Shown in pieces: positions 57,500 to 64,000 of a stretch of 64,000 nt of DNA. The notes under the pieces were generated by a model. That model made no database searches, was not told the DNA's origin, and saw only the letters and a list, made by a program, of their open reading frames with translations. A program made the position numbers and the translations under genes. Location: the NCBI RefSeq assembly GCF_900102085.1, contig NZ_FMVM01000025.1, positions 1 through 64,000 of the forward strand, read 5' to 3'. Source of the DNA: Paenibacillus polysaccharolyticus (GTDB lineage: Bacteria; Bacillota; Bacilli; Paenibacillales; Paenibacillaceae). Within the stretch, counting starts at the first letter, position 1, and every line of letters starts with the position of its first letter.

Positions 57500-58393
57500 A
57501 TGCAATATGCCGCGATTAACGGGGAACTGGTTCAACTGGCGTCGGCTGTGGTTCCTGTAACGGATCACGGCTTTTTGTACGGACTGGGGCTGTTCGAGAC
57601 CTTTCGAACATACCAAGGAGTTCCCTACCTTCTGGAAAGGCATCTGGAGCGCATGGCTTCAGGCTGTGAAGAGTTGGGCATTCCTTTTACAGTGACAGCA
57701 GAGGAAGTCAAAGACTGGATATCCCGTCTGATGCAGGGAAACGAACTTAAGGATGCGTACGTGCGTTATACAGTATCTGCTGGTGAAGCGCCTCTTGGAC
57801 TACCTTCGGGGAATTATACAGACCCCACACATGTCGTACTGGCAAAATCATTACCTGACCCTTCTCCTACTCTGTATGAAAGGGGCAAAATGCTACAACG
57901 TCTATCTACACCTCGTAATACACCGGAAAGCCAAATCAGATTCAAGTCGCTTCATTACATGAACAGTATCTTGGCGAAACGTGAATTAAACACTTATGTT
58001 GGGCAAGACCAGCGATTACTGAGCGCAGAAGGATTACAACTTACGCGCGACGATTATGTTGCGGAGGGCATTGTCAGCAATATATTTTGGGTGCGAGAGA
58101 AAGTTCTCTACACCCCTTCGTTGTCAACAGGCATTCTTCCAGGGATCACTAGAGCGGTGGTGATGGAGATTGCTGCAGATCAAGGCATCGCTTGCGTAGA
58201 GGTGCAGGCACTATGGGAAGATCTACAGCAAGCAGATGAAATTTTTCTGACGGGTTCCGTAGCCGAGCTCGTGCCAGTGACGACGTTGCGGGATCTGAGC
58301 GGCACTGAAACAGATATCAGCAATGGACGGATTGGTCCGGTAACGGCAGTACTGCTGCGTATGTACCGGGAGAAAGCGGGGTATACTTCATGA
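57500..58393 (+). CDS. pabC: 4-amino-4-deoxychorismate lyase
   Basis: A 297-residue fold-type IV PLP enzyme releasing p-aminobenzoate and pyruvate. The PLP lysine is in RFKSLHYMN, with DHGFLYGLGLFETFRTY near the N-terminus and the C-terminal GILPGITRAVVMEIA loop. It begins one base after the pabA stop without a clear ribosome-binding site, so it depends on translational coupling. It overlaps folP by ATGA. Confidence 0.94.
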   Translation: MQYAAINGELVQLASAVVPVTDHGFLYGLGLFETFRTYQGVPYLLERHLERMASGCEELGIPFTVTAEEVKDWISRLMQGNELKDAYVRYTVSAGEAPLGLPSGNYTDPTHVVLAKSLPDPSPTLYERGKMLQRLSTPRNTPESQIRFKSLHYMNSILAKRELNTYVGQDQRLLSAEGLQLTRDDYVAEGIVSNIFWVREKVLYTPSLSTGILPGITRAVVMEIAADQGIACVEVQALWEDLQQADEIFLTGSVAELVPVTTLRDLSGTETDISNGRIGPVTAVLLRMYREKAGYTS

Positions 58394-59256
58394 CACTTAC
58401 ACCGGTCATCTATGAACGGAAATATGAATGGGGACCAGCTTCAATTATGCTGGGATCCCGGACGCAGATTATGGGCATTTTGAATGTCACGCCAGATTCG
58501 TTCTCAGATGGTGGGCGCTACAATAATGTGGAGCGGGCAGTAGCCCATGCGAAACAAATGATGGAGGACGGTGCGGATCTGATTGATATCGGTGGAGAAT
58601 CCACCCGTCCAGGATCAGAGGTGGTCGGCGCAGATGAAGAACTTCATCGAATTATTCCGGTGATCGAAGCCTTGCGTGCAGAGGCGCCACATATTCCGAT
58701 CTCCGTGGATACGTACAAGGCTGACGTTGCGCGCCAAGCCATTCTGGCAGGGGCTCATATCATCAACGATGTATGGGGGGCCAAGGCCGACCCGGATATG
58801 GCGCGGACTGCTGCTGAGCTGGGTTGCCCGATTATTCTGATGCATAATCGGCAGGCAAGAGACTACACCGATTACCTGCCTGATGTTGTGCGTGATGTGC
58901 AGGACAGCGTTCAGCTTGCGCTTGCAGCGGGCGTAGAGGAGAGTCAGATTATACTGGACCCAGGGATTGGTTTTGTGAAGGACCTCTCGGAGAACCTGGA
59001 GTTGATGTCTTCTCTCGGTCTGTTAAACGAGTTGGGGTATCCCGTGCTGCTTGCTACATCCCGCAAAAGATTCATCCAGCACACGCTGGATGTAGGTGCT
59101 GACGATGCGCTGGAAGGTACAGCAGCAACGGTTGCATTTGGCATTGCCCAAGGCTGCCAGTTGGTACGGGTTCATGATGTGAAGCCGATCCGGCGGACGG
59201 CGGACATGTGTGATGCGATGTTATATCGTTCTCCGGGCTTACGGAGAAGATCATAA
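58390..59256 (+). CDS. folP: Dihydropteroate synthase
   Basis: A 288-residue TIM-barrel enzyme (Sul) joining pABA and hydroxymethyl-dihydropterin pyrophosphate, the sulfonamide target. Motifs are IMGILNVTPDSFSDGGRY, DIGGESTRPG, ISVDTYKADVA, INDVWG, DPGIGFVKDLSENLE and ATSRKRFIQ. ATG 58390 lies in the pabC stop. The operon so far makes pABA and uses it at once. Confidence 0.96.
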   Translation: MTLTPVIYERKYEWGPASIMLGSRTQIMGILNVTPDSFSDGGRYNNVERAVAHAKQMMEDGADLIDIGGESTRPGSEVVGADEELHRIIPVIEALRAEAPHIPISVDTYKADVARQAILAGAHIINDVWGAKADPDMARTAAELGCPIILMHNRQARDYTDYLPDVVRDVQDSVQLALAAGVEESQIILDPGIGFVKDLSENLELMSSLGLLNELGYPVLLATSRKRFIQHTLDVGADDALEGTAATVAFGIAQGCQLVRVHDVKPIRRTADMCDAMLYRSPGLRRRS

Positions 59257-59337
59257 TGGAGGGCCTTCACGGCCCCTTCATGTTGAAGCGAAGCGTTTTG
59301 ATATAGAAAGTATTTGAATAGAAGGCAGGGGAACTGG

Positions 59338-59700
59338 ATGGACAGAATGGTATTGCACCGCATGGAGTATTACGGGTATCACGGTGTGTTTGCAGAAGAA
59401 CGAAAGCTGGGTCAGCGGTATTACATTGATCTGGAGATCGATATGGATCTGGGTGAGGCTGGGCGCAACGATGATCTGACCAAAACGATTAATTACGCAG
59501 AGATTCATGAGCTGGTGAAGCAGATCGTCGAAAATAAATCATTCCAGTTAATTGAAGCGTTGGGTGAACATATTGCATCTTCTTTACTAGACACTTATAC
59601 TATTATCAATGCATTGACAGTCAAGGTGACGAAGCCGCACCCGCCATTTGATATTCATTTTGGAGGCGTAACGGTAGAGCTTCGCCGCTCAAGAAAGTGA
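59338..59700 (+). CDS. folB: Dihydroneopterin aldolase
   Basis: A 120-residue T-fold enzyme cutting dihydroneopterin to hydroxymethyl-dihydropterin. MEYYGYHGVFAEERKLGQRYYIDLEID, TINYAEIHELVKQIVE and LIEALGEHIA are characteristic; Lys in VKVTKPHPPF is catalytic. ATG 59338 follows GCAGGGGA; a TTG at 59314 precedes it. A small GGGCC/GGCCC repeat lies between folP and folB without a T tract. Confidence 0.94.
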   Translation: MDRMVLHRMEYYGYHGVFAEERKLGQRYYIDLEIDMDLGEAGRNDDLTKTINYAEIHELVKQIVENKSFQLIEALGEHIASSLLDTYTIINALTVKVTKPHPPFDIHFGGVTVELRRSRK

Positions 59701-59709
59701 GAACCGATC

Positions 59710-60258
59710 ATGATTGCACATTCGACCTCTGAATCCTCAGAGGCTTATATTGCTTTAGGGGCTAATTTGGGTAATCGGGAGCAGACGCTTCTTGAAGCGT
59801 TAACACTTCTGAATGAACACCCTCATATATCTGTGCTACGCTGTTCTGCACTATATGAGACAGAGCCGGTAGGATATGTCGATCAGCCTGCGTTTTTGAA
59901 TATGGCTGCTACAGTCAGTACAAGTCTGACTCCGGAGCTTTTGCTCGCCGAATTGCTCAGTGTAGAGAATCAGCTTGGACGGATTAGGGATATTCGCTGG
60001 GGCCCACGTACGGTGGATCTGGACTTGCTCTGGATGCATGGAGAGACGCGAGATACTGAACTGCTTCAACTGCCGCATCCCCGTATGGGAGAGCGGGCTT
60101 TTGTACTGGTGCCGCTGTCGGACATCGTACCGCAGGACGAGGCATCAGGTCTGCATACCTTTGTACACGCATCGTTGTCTGTACTGGATGGAAAGGATGG
60201 AATACAGCGTTGGAAAACATGCAATTGGCCAACCGAATCCGGGCGTTCCGGAAGCTGA
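59710..60258 (+). CDS. folK: HPPK, hydroxymethyldihydropterin pyrophosphokinase
   Basis: A 182-residue kinase preparing the pterin for FolP. YIALGANLGNREQTL, ALYETEPVGYVDQPAFLNMA, RDIRWGPRTVDLDLLWM and LPHPRMGERAFVLVPL are the HPPK motifs. ATG 59710 is 9 bases after the folB stop. The 3' end overlaps the next gene (yazB) by 49 bases in another frame. Confidence 0.95.
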   Translation: MIAHSTSESSEAYIALGANLGNREQTLLEALTLLNEHPHISVLRCSALYETEPVGYVDQPAFLNMAATVSTSLTPELLLAELLSVENQLGRIRDIRWGPRTVDLDLLWMHGETRDTELLQLPHPRMGERAFVLVPLSDIVPQDEASGLHTFVHASLSVLDGKDGIQRWKTCNWPTESGRSGS

Positions 60259-60413
60259 AAGGGTTAACCCAGCATGAGCTTGCAGCCGAGACAGGCATAT
60301 CTTTGGCTATTCTGGGGACGATTGAACGGGGAAATCGCAAGGTGACAGCACAGGAACTGAACAAGATTGCGGGTGTGCTCGCGATTAGTATCGAGGAATT
60401 ACAAGGGAAATAA
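60210..60413 (+). CDS. yazB: Small XRE-type helix-turn-helix regulator (YazB-like)
   Basis: A 67-residue protein that is almost entirely an HTH_3 domain: NRIRAFRKLKGLTQHELAAETGISLAILGTIERGNRKVTAQELNKIAGVL. Such a small protein may bind DNA as a dimer; its target is unknown. TTG 60210 follows AAGGATGG; ATG 60219 is possible. It overlaps the folK 3' end, so it is part of the folate operon, as in B. subtilis. Confidence 0.88.
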   Translation: MENMQLANRIRAFRKLKGLTQHELAAETGISLAILGTIERGNRKVTAQELNKIAGVLAISIEELQGK

Positions 60414-60459
60414 AGAACGACGGACAGCGAAGAACGGATAAAGAGGTGAACTAGCAGAC

Positions 60460-61479
60460 ATGCTTAAGATTGGTAATATTGAAATGAAAAATCAGGTTGT
60501 TCTCGCACCCATGGCTGGAGTATGCAATCCGGCTTTTCGCTTGATCGCCAAAGAGTTTGGTACAGGTCTTGTCTGTGCAGAGATGGTGAGTGGCAAAGCC
60601 ATTGTGCATGGCAACCAGCGGACACGCGAGATGTTATTTGTGGATGAACGTGAGAAACCGCTCAGTCTGCAGATTTGGGGAGGCGACCGGGAATCGCTTG
60701 TCGAGGCAGCTAGAATCGTAGATAAGGAAACCAATGCAGATATCATTGATATTAACATGGGGTGTCCTGTTCCGAAGGTAACGAAGTGTGATGCAGGTGC
60801 ACGCTGGTTGCTGGACCCGAACAAAATCTATGAGATGGTATCGGCTGTTGTAGAAGCTGTTGAGAAACCAGTCACCGTTAAAATGCGGATCGGCTGGGAC
60901 AACGAACACATCTATGTAGTGGAGAACGCTCTTGCGGTGGAACGCGCTGGTGGAAGTGCTGTCAGCGTGCATGGACGTACAAGAGAACAACTCTATACAG
61001 GTACAGCGGATTGGTCCCATATTAAAAATGTCAAAGAGGCTGTCTCCATTCCAGTCATCGGTAATGGCGACGTATCTTCACCGGAAGATGCACGCCGTAT
61101 GCTGGACGAGACCGGGTGTGACGGAGTAATGATCGGGCGTGCTGCCTTGGGTAATCCATGGATGTTATATCGCACAATTCAGTATCTGAGTTCAGGCCAG
61201 TTACCTCCTGACCCGAATGCAGAGGAGAAGATCCGTGTAGCTGTTTTGCATATGGATCGACTAATTGCACTCAAAAATGAGACCGTCGCTGTACGTGAAA
61301 TGCGTAAACATCTGGCTTGGTACTTGAAGGGATTGAAGGGATCTGCCCGAATCAAGGACGTTATTATGGAAGGAACCAAACGGGATGAGATGGTGGGCAT
61401 ACTGGAGAACTTTGTGGAACAGTTGAAAATGGAAGGAAATCTGGAGTCTGAACCGGTAATTGCGGGTAATGCATCATAA
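60460..61479 (+). CDS. dusB: tRNA-dihydrouridine synthase
   Basis: A 339-residue FMN enzyme reducing uridines in tRNA. VVLAPMAGVCNPAFR, INMGCPVPKVTKCDAGA with catalytic C102, VKMRIGWD, VHGRTREQLYTGTADW and GNGDVSSPEDA are Dus motifs. GAGGTGA lies about 10 bases before ATG 60460. It ends the folate-operon block; an inverted repeat at 61491-61509 follows. Confidence 0.94.
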   Translation: MLKIGNIEMKNQVVLAPMAGVCNPAFRLIAKEFGTGLVCAEMVSGKAIVHGNQRTREMLFVDEREKPLSLQIWGGDRESLVEAARIVDKETNADIIDINMGCPVPKVTKCDAGARWLLDPNKIYEMVSAVVEAVEKPVTVKMRIGWDNEHIYVVENALAVERAGGSAVSVHGRTREQLYTGTADWSHIKNVKEAVSIPVIGNGDVSSPEDARRMLDETGCDGVMIGRAALGNPWMLYRTIQYLSSGQLPPDPNAEEKIRVAVLHMDRLIALKNETVAVREMRKHLAWYLKGLKGSARIKDVIMEGTKRDEMVGILENFVEQLKMEGNLESEPVIAGNAS

Positions 61480-61490
61480 TTAGGAGCTGT

Positions 61491-61509
61491 GCTGTAAAAC
61501 GTTTACAGC
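61491..61509 (+). repeat. Inverted repeat after dusB
   Basis: GCTGTAAA and TTTACAGC flank ACG. No T tract, so it is unlikely to be a simple terminator. It resembles a CcpA cre site but with one base too many in the centre. Confidence 0.4.
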
Positions 61510-61525
61510 CGCAGGGGATGTAACA

Positions 61526-61554
61526 TTGACTTTTCGAGATCGTTCACCTATAAT
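61526..61554 (+). promoter_or_regulatory. greA promoter
   Basis: TTGACT (61526-61531), 17-bp spacer, TATAAT (61549-61554), 177 bases before the greA start. Confidence 0.85.
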
Positions 61555-61730
61555 TTCTCAGTATAAATTCGCCATGTGCGTTTACTAAGTATAGTGCATC
61601 AGGAGGAATATTCTATTTCTCTGGAGAACTTCATATAGTTTTGAAGATGTATGCGGGCGGAGTTCTGTCATCAGCACTGATTCCGTTGCCGTACAATCAA
61701 ATTATTCCCATGACAGGAGAATCGGTTGAG

Positions 61731-62210
61731 ATGAGCGACAAGGAAGTTATCCTTACACCAGAAGGACTCAAGAAGCTGGAAGAAGAACTGGAAACACTGA
61801 AGTCAGTGAAGCGCCGCGAAGTGGCTGAACGGATCAAAGTAGCTATTGGCTATGGTGATATCAGTGAGAACTCCGAATACGAAGATGCGAAAAATGAGCA
61901 AGCTTTTATTGAAGGACGTATCATCACACTCGAGAAGCTGTTGCGTAACGCACGAATTATCAACAGCGACGAAATCGATACCGATTCCGTAAGTGTGGGT
62001 GCAACCGTAACTGTAGAGGATTTGGAATTCGGCGATATCACAGAATATACGATTGTAGGTACAGCGGAATCCAATCCGCTTCAGAACAAGATTTCCAATG
62101 AAAGTCCTGTAGGTAAAGCTATTTTGGGCAAGAAAAAAGGTACAGTGGTTGATGTAAGTGTGCCTGCTGGCGTAATTCAATATAAAATTGTAGATATTAA
62201 AAAGCTGTAG
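61731..62210 (+). CDS. greA: Transcript cleavage factor GreA
   Basis: A 159-residue factor that rescues backtracked RNA polymerase. It has an N-terminal coiled coil (LTPEGLKKLEEELETLKSVKRREVAERIK ... GDISENSEYEDAKNEQAF, with tip acidic residues) and a C-terminal FKBP-like domain (VGATVTVEDLEFGDITEYTIVG, ESPVGKAILGKKKGTVVDV). ATG 61731, after AGGAGA, gives the family N-terminus; the open frame upstream to 61641 is the leader. It is not at this place in B. subtilis. A strong promoter and terminator frame it. Confidence 0.95.
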   Translation: MSDKEVILTPEGLKKLEEELETLKSVKRREVAERIKVAIGYGDISENSEYEDAKNEQAFIEGRIITLEKLLRNARIINSDEIDTDSVSVGATVTVEDLEFGDITEYTIVGTAESNPLQNKISNESPVGKAILGKKKGTVVDVSVPAGVIQYKIVDIKKL

Positions 62211-62236
62211 TAACGAAGCAGTCAGGCGTAGTAGAC

Positions 62237-62262
62237 AAAAGCTTCCTTAGGGAAGCTTTTTT
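62237..62262 (+). terminator. greA terminator
   Basis: Perfect 10-bp stem AAAAGCTTCC/GGAAGCTTTT with loop TTAG and T tail. Confidence 0.92.
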
Positions 62263-62323
62263 CAACATTACGGACAAGCCTCACGCACAGGCTGCAATGT
62301 AAATAAGGAGATGAATACAGATC

Positions 62324-63835
62324 ATGACGGATGAAGTCTTGAATCAGGAAACCGAACTTAGCGAGCTGTTACAGATTCGCCGCGACAAATTGGACGAGCT
62401 CCGCAACTTGGGAATCGACCCTTTTGGCCAAAAATACGTACGTACCGAAGAAGCCGGCTCCATTCTGAAGAAGTATGAAGAACTGACCAAGGAAGAGCTG
62501 GAAGAGAAGCACATCGAAGTCAGTATTGCCGGACGGATTATGGCGAAGCGGGGCATGGGTAAAGCAAGCTTTGCACATATTCAGGACCTGAGCGGCCGAA
62601 TCCAGATCTATGTTCGTCAGGATAGCGTACCTGAGGACAAGTTTGCGGCATTCAGCCTGCTTGATCTCGGGGATATCGTTGGGGTAACTGGCGTTGTCTT
62701 CAAAACCAAAACGGGTGAGACTTCCGTTAAAGTAAAAGACCTGGAAGTGTTGTCGAAATCTCTTTATCCACTCCCGGATAAATACCATGGTTTGACTGAC
62801 GTTGAACTGCGTTATCGCCAGCGTTATGTAGACCTGATCATGAACCCTGATGTGCAGCAGACCTTCATTATGCGTTCCAAAATCATTCAATCCATGCGTC
62901 GTTACCTCGACTCCCATGGTTATCTGGAAGTGGAGACACCCACATTGCATACAATCGCAGGTGGTGCGGCGGCTCGTCCGTTTATTACTCATCACAATGC
63001 GCTTGATATGGAACTGTACATGCGGATCGCGATTGAACTTCACTTGAAACGTCTGATTGTCGGCGGTCTGGAAAAAGTATATGAGATTGGCCGCGTATAC
63101 CGGAACGAAGGTATGTCTACACGTCACAATCCGGAATTTACGATGATTGAGTTGTATGAGGCTTATGCGGATTACAAGGATATCATGGCTTTAACTGAAA
63201 ACCTGGTTGCTCATATCGCACAGGAAGTATTGGGTAAACAAGTTATCCAATATGGAGATCATGAAGTGAATCTTAAGCCGCAATGGCGCCGTGTGACCAT
63301 GGTGGATGCGGTTAAGGAAGTTGTCGGTGTAGACTTCTCCGTTCATATGACGGATGAGGAAGCGCACAGCTTGGCGAAACAGCATAACGTAAAAGTTGAA
63401 CCACATATGACATTTGGTCACATCCTGAACGCCTTCTTCGAAGAGTTTGTTGAAGAAACGTTGATACAGCCAACGTTCATTATGGGACATCCGCTTGAAA
63501 TCTCGCCACTGGCGAAGAAAAGCGATGCAGATCCACGCTTCACGGATCGTTTCGAGTTGTTTATCGTTGGACGTGAGCATGCCAATGCCTTCACCGAGCT
63601 GAATGATCCAATTGATCAGCGTCAGCGTTTTGAAGCTCAGATGTTGGAGAAAGAGCACGGTAATGATGAGGCTCATGAGATGGATGACGATTTCATCCGT
63701 GCACTTGAATATGGTATGCCACCAACAGGTGGTCTGGGAATCGGTATCGATCGTCTGATCATGTTGTTGACCAATTCACCGTCCATCCGTGACGTACTGC
63801 TCTTCCCGCATATGCGTCCACGTACACAAGAGTAA
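62324..63835 (+). CDS. lysS: Lysyl-tRNA synthetase, class II
   Basis: A 503-residue enzyme. The N-terminal OB-fold anticodon domain has HIEVSIAGRIMAKRGMGKASFAHIQDLSGRIQIYV. The class II core holds motif 2 (YEIGRVYRNEGMSTRHNPEFTMIELYEAY) and motif 3 (GLGIGIDRLIMLLTN). An ATG at 62324 begins it with an AAGGAGA site. It closes the block as in B. subtilis, where an rRNA operon follows. Confidence 0.97.
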   Translation: MTDEVLNQETELSELLQIRRDKLDELRNLGIDPFGQKYVRTEEAGSILKKYEELTKEELEEKHIEVSIAGRIMAKRGMGKASFAHIQDLSGRIQIYVRQDSVPEDKFAAFSLLDLGDIVGVTGVVFKTKTGETSVKVKDLEVLSKSLYPLPDKYHGLTDVELRYRQRYVDLIMNPDVQQTFIMRSKIIQSMRRYLDSHGYLEVETPTLHTIAGGAAARPFITHHNALDMELYMRIAIELHLKRLIVGGLEKVYEIGRVYRNEGMSTRHNPEFTMIELYEAYADYKDIMALTENLVAHIAQEVLGKQVIQYGDHEVNLKPQWRRVTMVDAVKEVVGVDFSVHMTDEEAHSLAKQHNVKVEPHMTFGHILNAFFEEFVEETLIQPTFIMGHPLEISPLAKKSDADPRFTDRFELFIVGREHANAFTELNDPIDQRQRFEAQMLEKEHGNDEAHEMDDDFIRALEYGMPPTGGLGIGIDRLIMLLTNSPSIRDVLLFPHMRPRTQE

Positions 63836-63864
63836 ATAAGGAACGTATCTTTCGTTCATAATAG

Positions 63865-63910
63865 AAGAGGAACCTGCCACTTGCTTCAAGCTGGGGCAAG
63901 TTCCTCTTTG
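63865..63910 (+). terminator. lysS terminator-like hairpin
   Basis: AAGAGGAAC (63865-63873) with GTTCCTCTT (63900-63908), extended by TGCC/GGCA. The T tract is short. Confidence 0.65.
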
Positions 63911-63916
63911 GGTTTA

Positions 63917-63971
63917 CATAGGCAACTCATTCAGACGTGCTACGGGTCACAAGTTGCTCCTATTTTTATTT
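63917..63971 (+). terminator. Second hairpin with T-rich tail before the last gene
   Basis: ATAGG-CAACT pairs with AGTTG-CT-CCTAT, followed by TTTTTATTTT. It may back up the lysS terminator or regulate the next gene. Confidence 0.55.
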
Positions 63972-63992
63972 TGGTTAAAAGAGGTGCCCTTC

Positions 63993-64000
63993 ATGAAGTT
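63993..64000 (+). CDS. Start of a gene cut by the window end
   Basis: ATG 63993 is 6 bases after AAAAGAGGTG and opens M-K-... before the window ends. Too little is visible to name it. Confidence 0.4.

Noticed and set aside
61491..61509. CcpA cre site
   Set aside because: The palindrome is one base longer than the 14-bp cre arrangement.
62369..63127. 252-codon minus-strand ORF opposite lysS
   Set aside because: Antisense shadow of lysS; no ribosome-binding site.
1..64000. CRISPR arrays, insertion sequences, prophage or defence islands
   Set aside because: No spaced direct repeats, transposase-like frames, integrase or attachment-site repeats were seen.

Overview
The window reads as core chromosome of an endospore-forming member of the Bacillota, most likely Paenibacillus (genus inferred from protein character and gene order; no search was run). 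It starts at the 3' end of an rRNA operon (5S rRNA) and follows the origin-proximal gene order of Bacillus subtilis from csfB/gin and yaaO through tmk to lysS almost gene for gene. Sporulation genes are abundant: gin, fin, yabG, sspF, spoVG, spoVT, spoVB, yabP, yabQ and spoIIE. I found no insertion sequence, prophage, CRISPR array or tRNA gene.

Layout. 1-2.3 kb: 5S rRNA, a lipoprotein, a membrane protein on the minus strand, and gin. 2.4-10.3 kb: an Orn/Lys/Arg decarboxylase-fold gene, then tmk-darA-yaaR-holB-ricT-yabA-trmN6-rsmI (nucleotide supply, DNA polymerase clamp loader, initiation control, RNA maturation). 10.5-13.6 kb: divergent abrB and an HD phosphohydrolase separated by a region rich in Spo0A boxes, then tatD. 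13.8-18.1 kb: a cyclic-di-AMP (ydaO-type) riboswitch ahead of the cell-wall enzyme gene yabE, then rnmV, rsmA and yabG. 18.2-25.5 kb: veg, sspF, ispE, purR, spoVG, glmU, prs, a small minus-strand gene, pth and fin. 25.8-35.2 kb: mfd, a PrsA-like foldase, spoVT, spoVB and a tetrapyrrole-methylase/MazG fusion. 35.5-42.9 kb: an HU gene, rqcP, yabP, yabQ, divIC, yabR, spoIIE, a vWA protein and a Ser/Thr kinase. 43-47.2 kb: tilS, hpt, ftsH. 47.4-53.7 kb: nadA-nadB-nadC-coaX-hslO and a second foldase. 54-60.4 kb: cysK and the folate operon pabB-pabA-pabC-folP-folB-folK-yazB. 60.4-64 kb: dusB, greA, lysS and the first codons of one more gene.

Differences from the B. subtilis arrangement: xpaC/yaaN, yazA, metS, yabJ, ctc and the tRNA pair ahead of spoIIE are absent. 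A HD-domain gene, a PrsA-like lipoprotein, HU, nadABC and greA are present instead. AbrB has a four-cysteine C-terminus, and the S1 protein YabR carries a Gly/Arg-rich insert.

The most interesting signals are regulatory: tandem Spo0A boxes in the abrB leader and a second cluster before the HD gene; a spoIIE promoter with the atypical 21-bp spacer; a 31-bp DnaA-box palindrome near the rRNA operon; a stack of hairpins between darA and yaaR; a hairpin that buries the coaX start; a 13-bp perfect inverted repeat before the folate operon; and a long open cysK leader. Several short ORFs with good ribosome-binding sites (before ricT, tatD and yabE) are unannotated candidates. No wholly new multi-gene system is evident.
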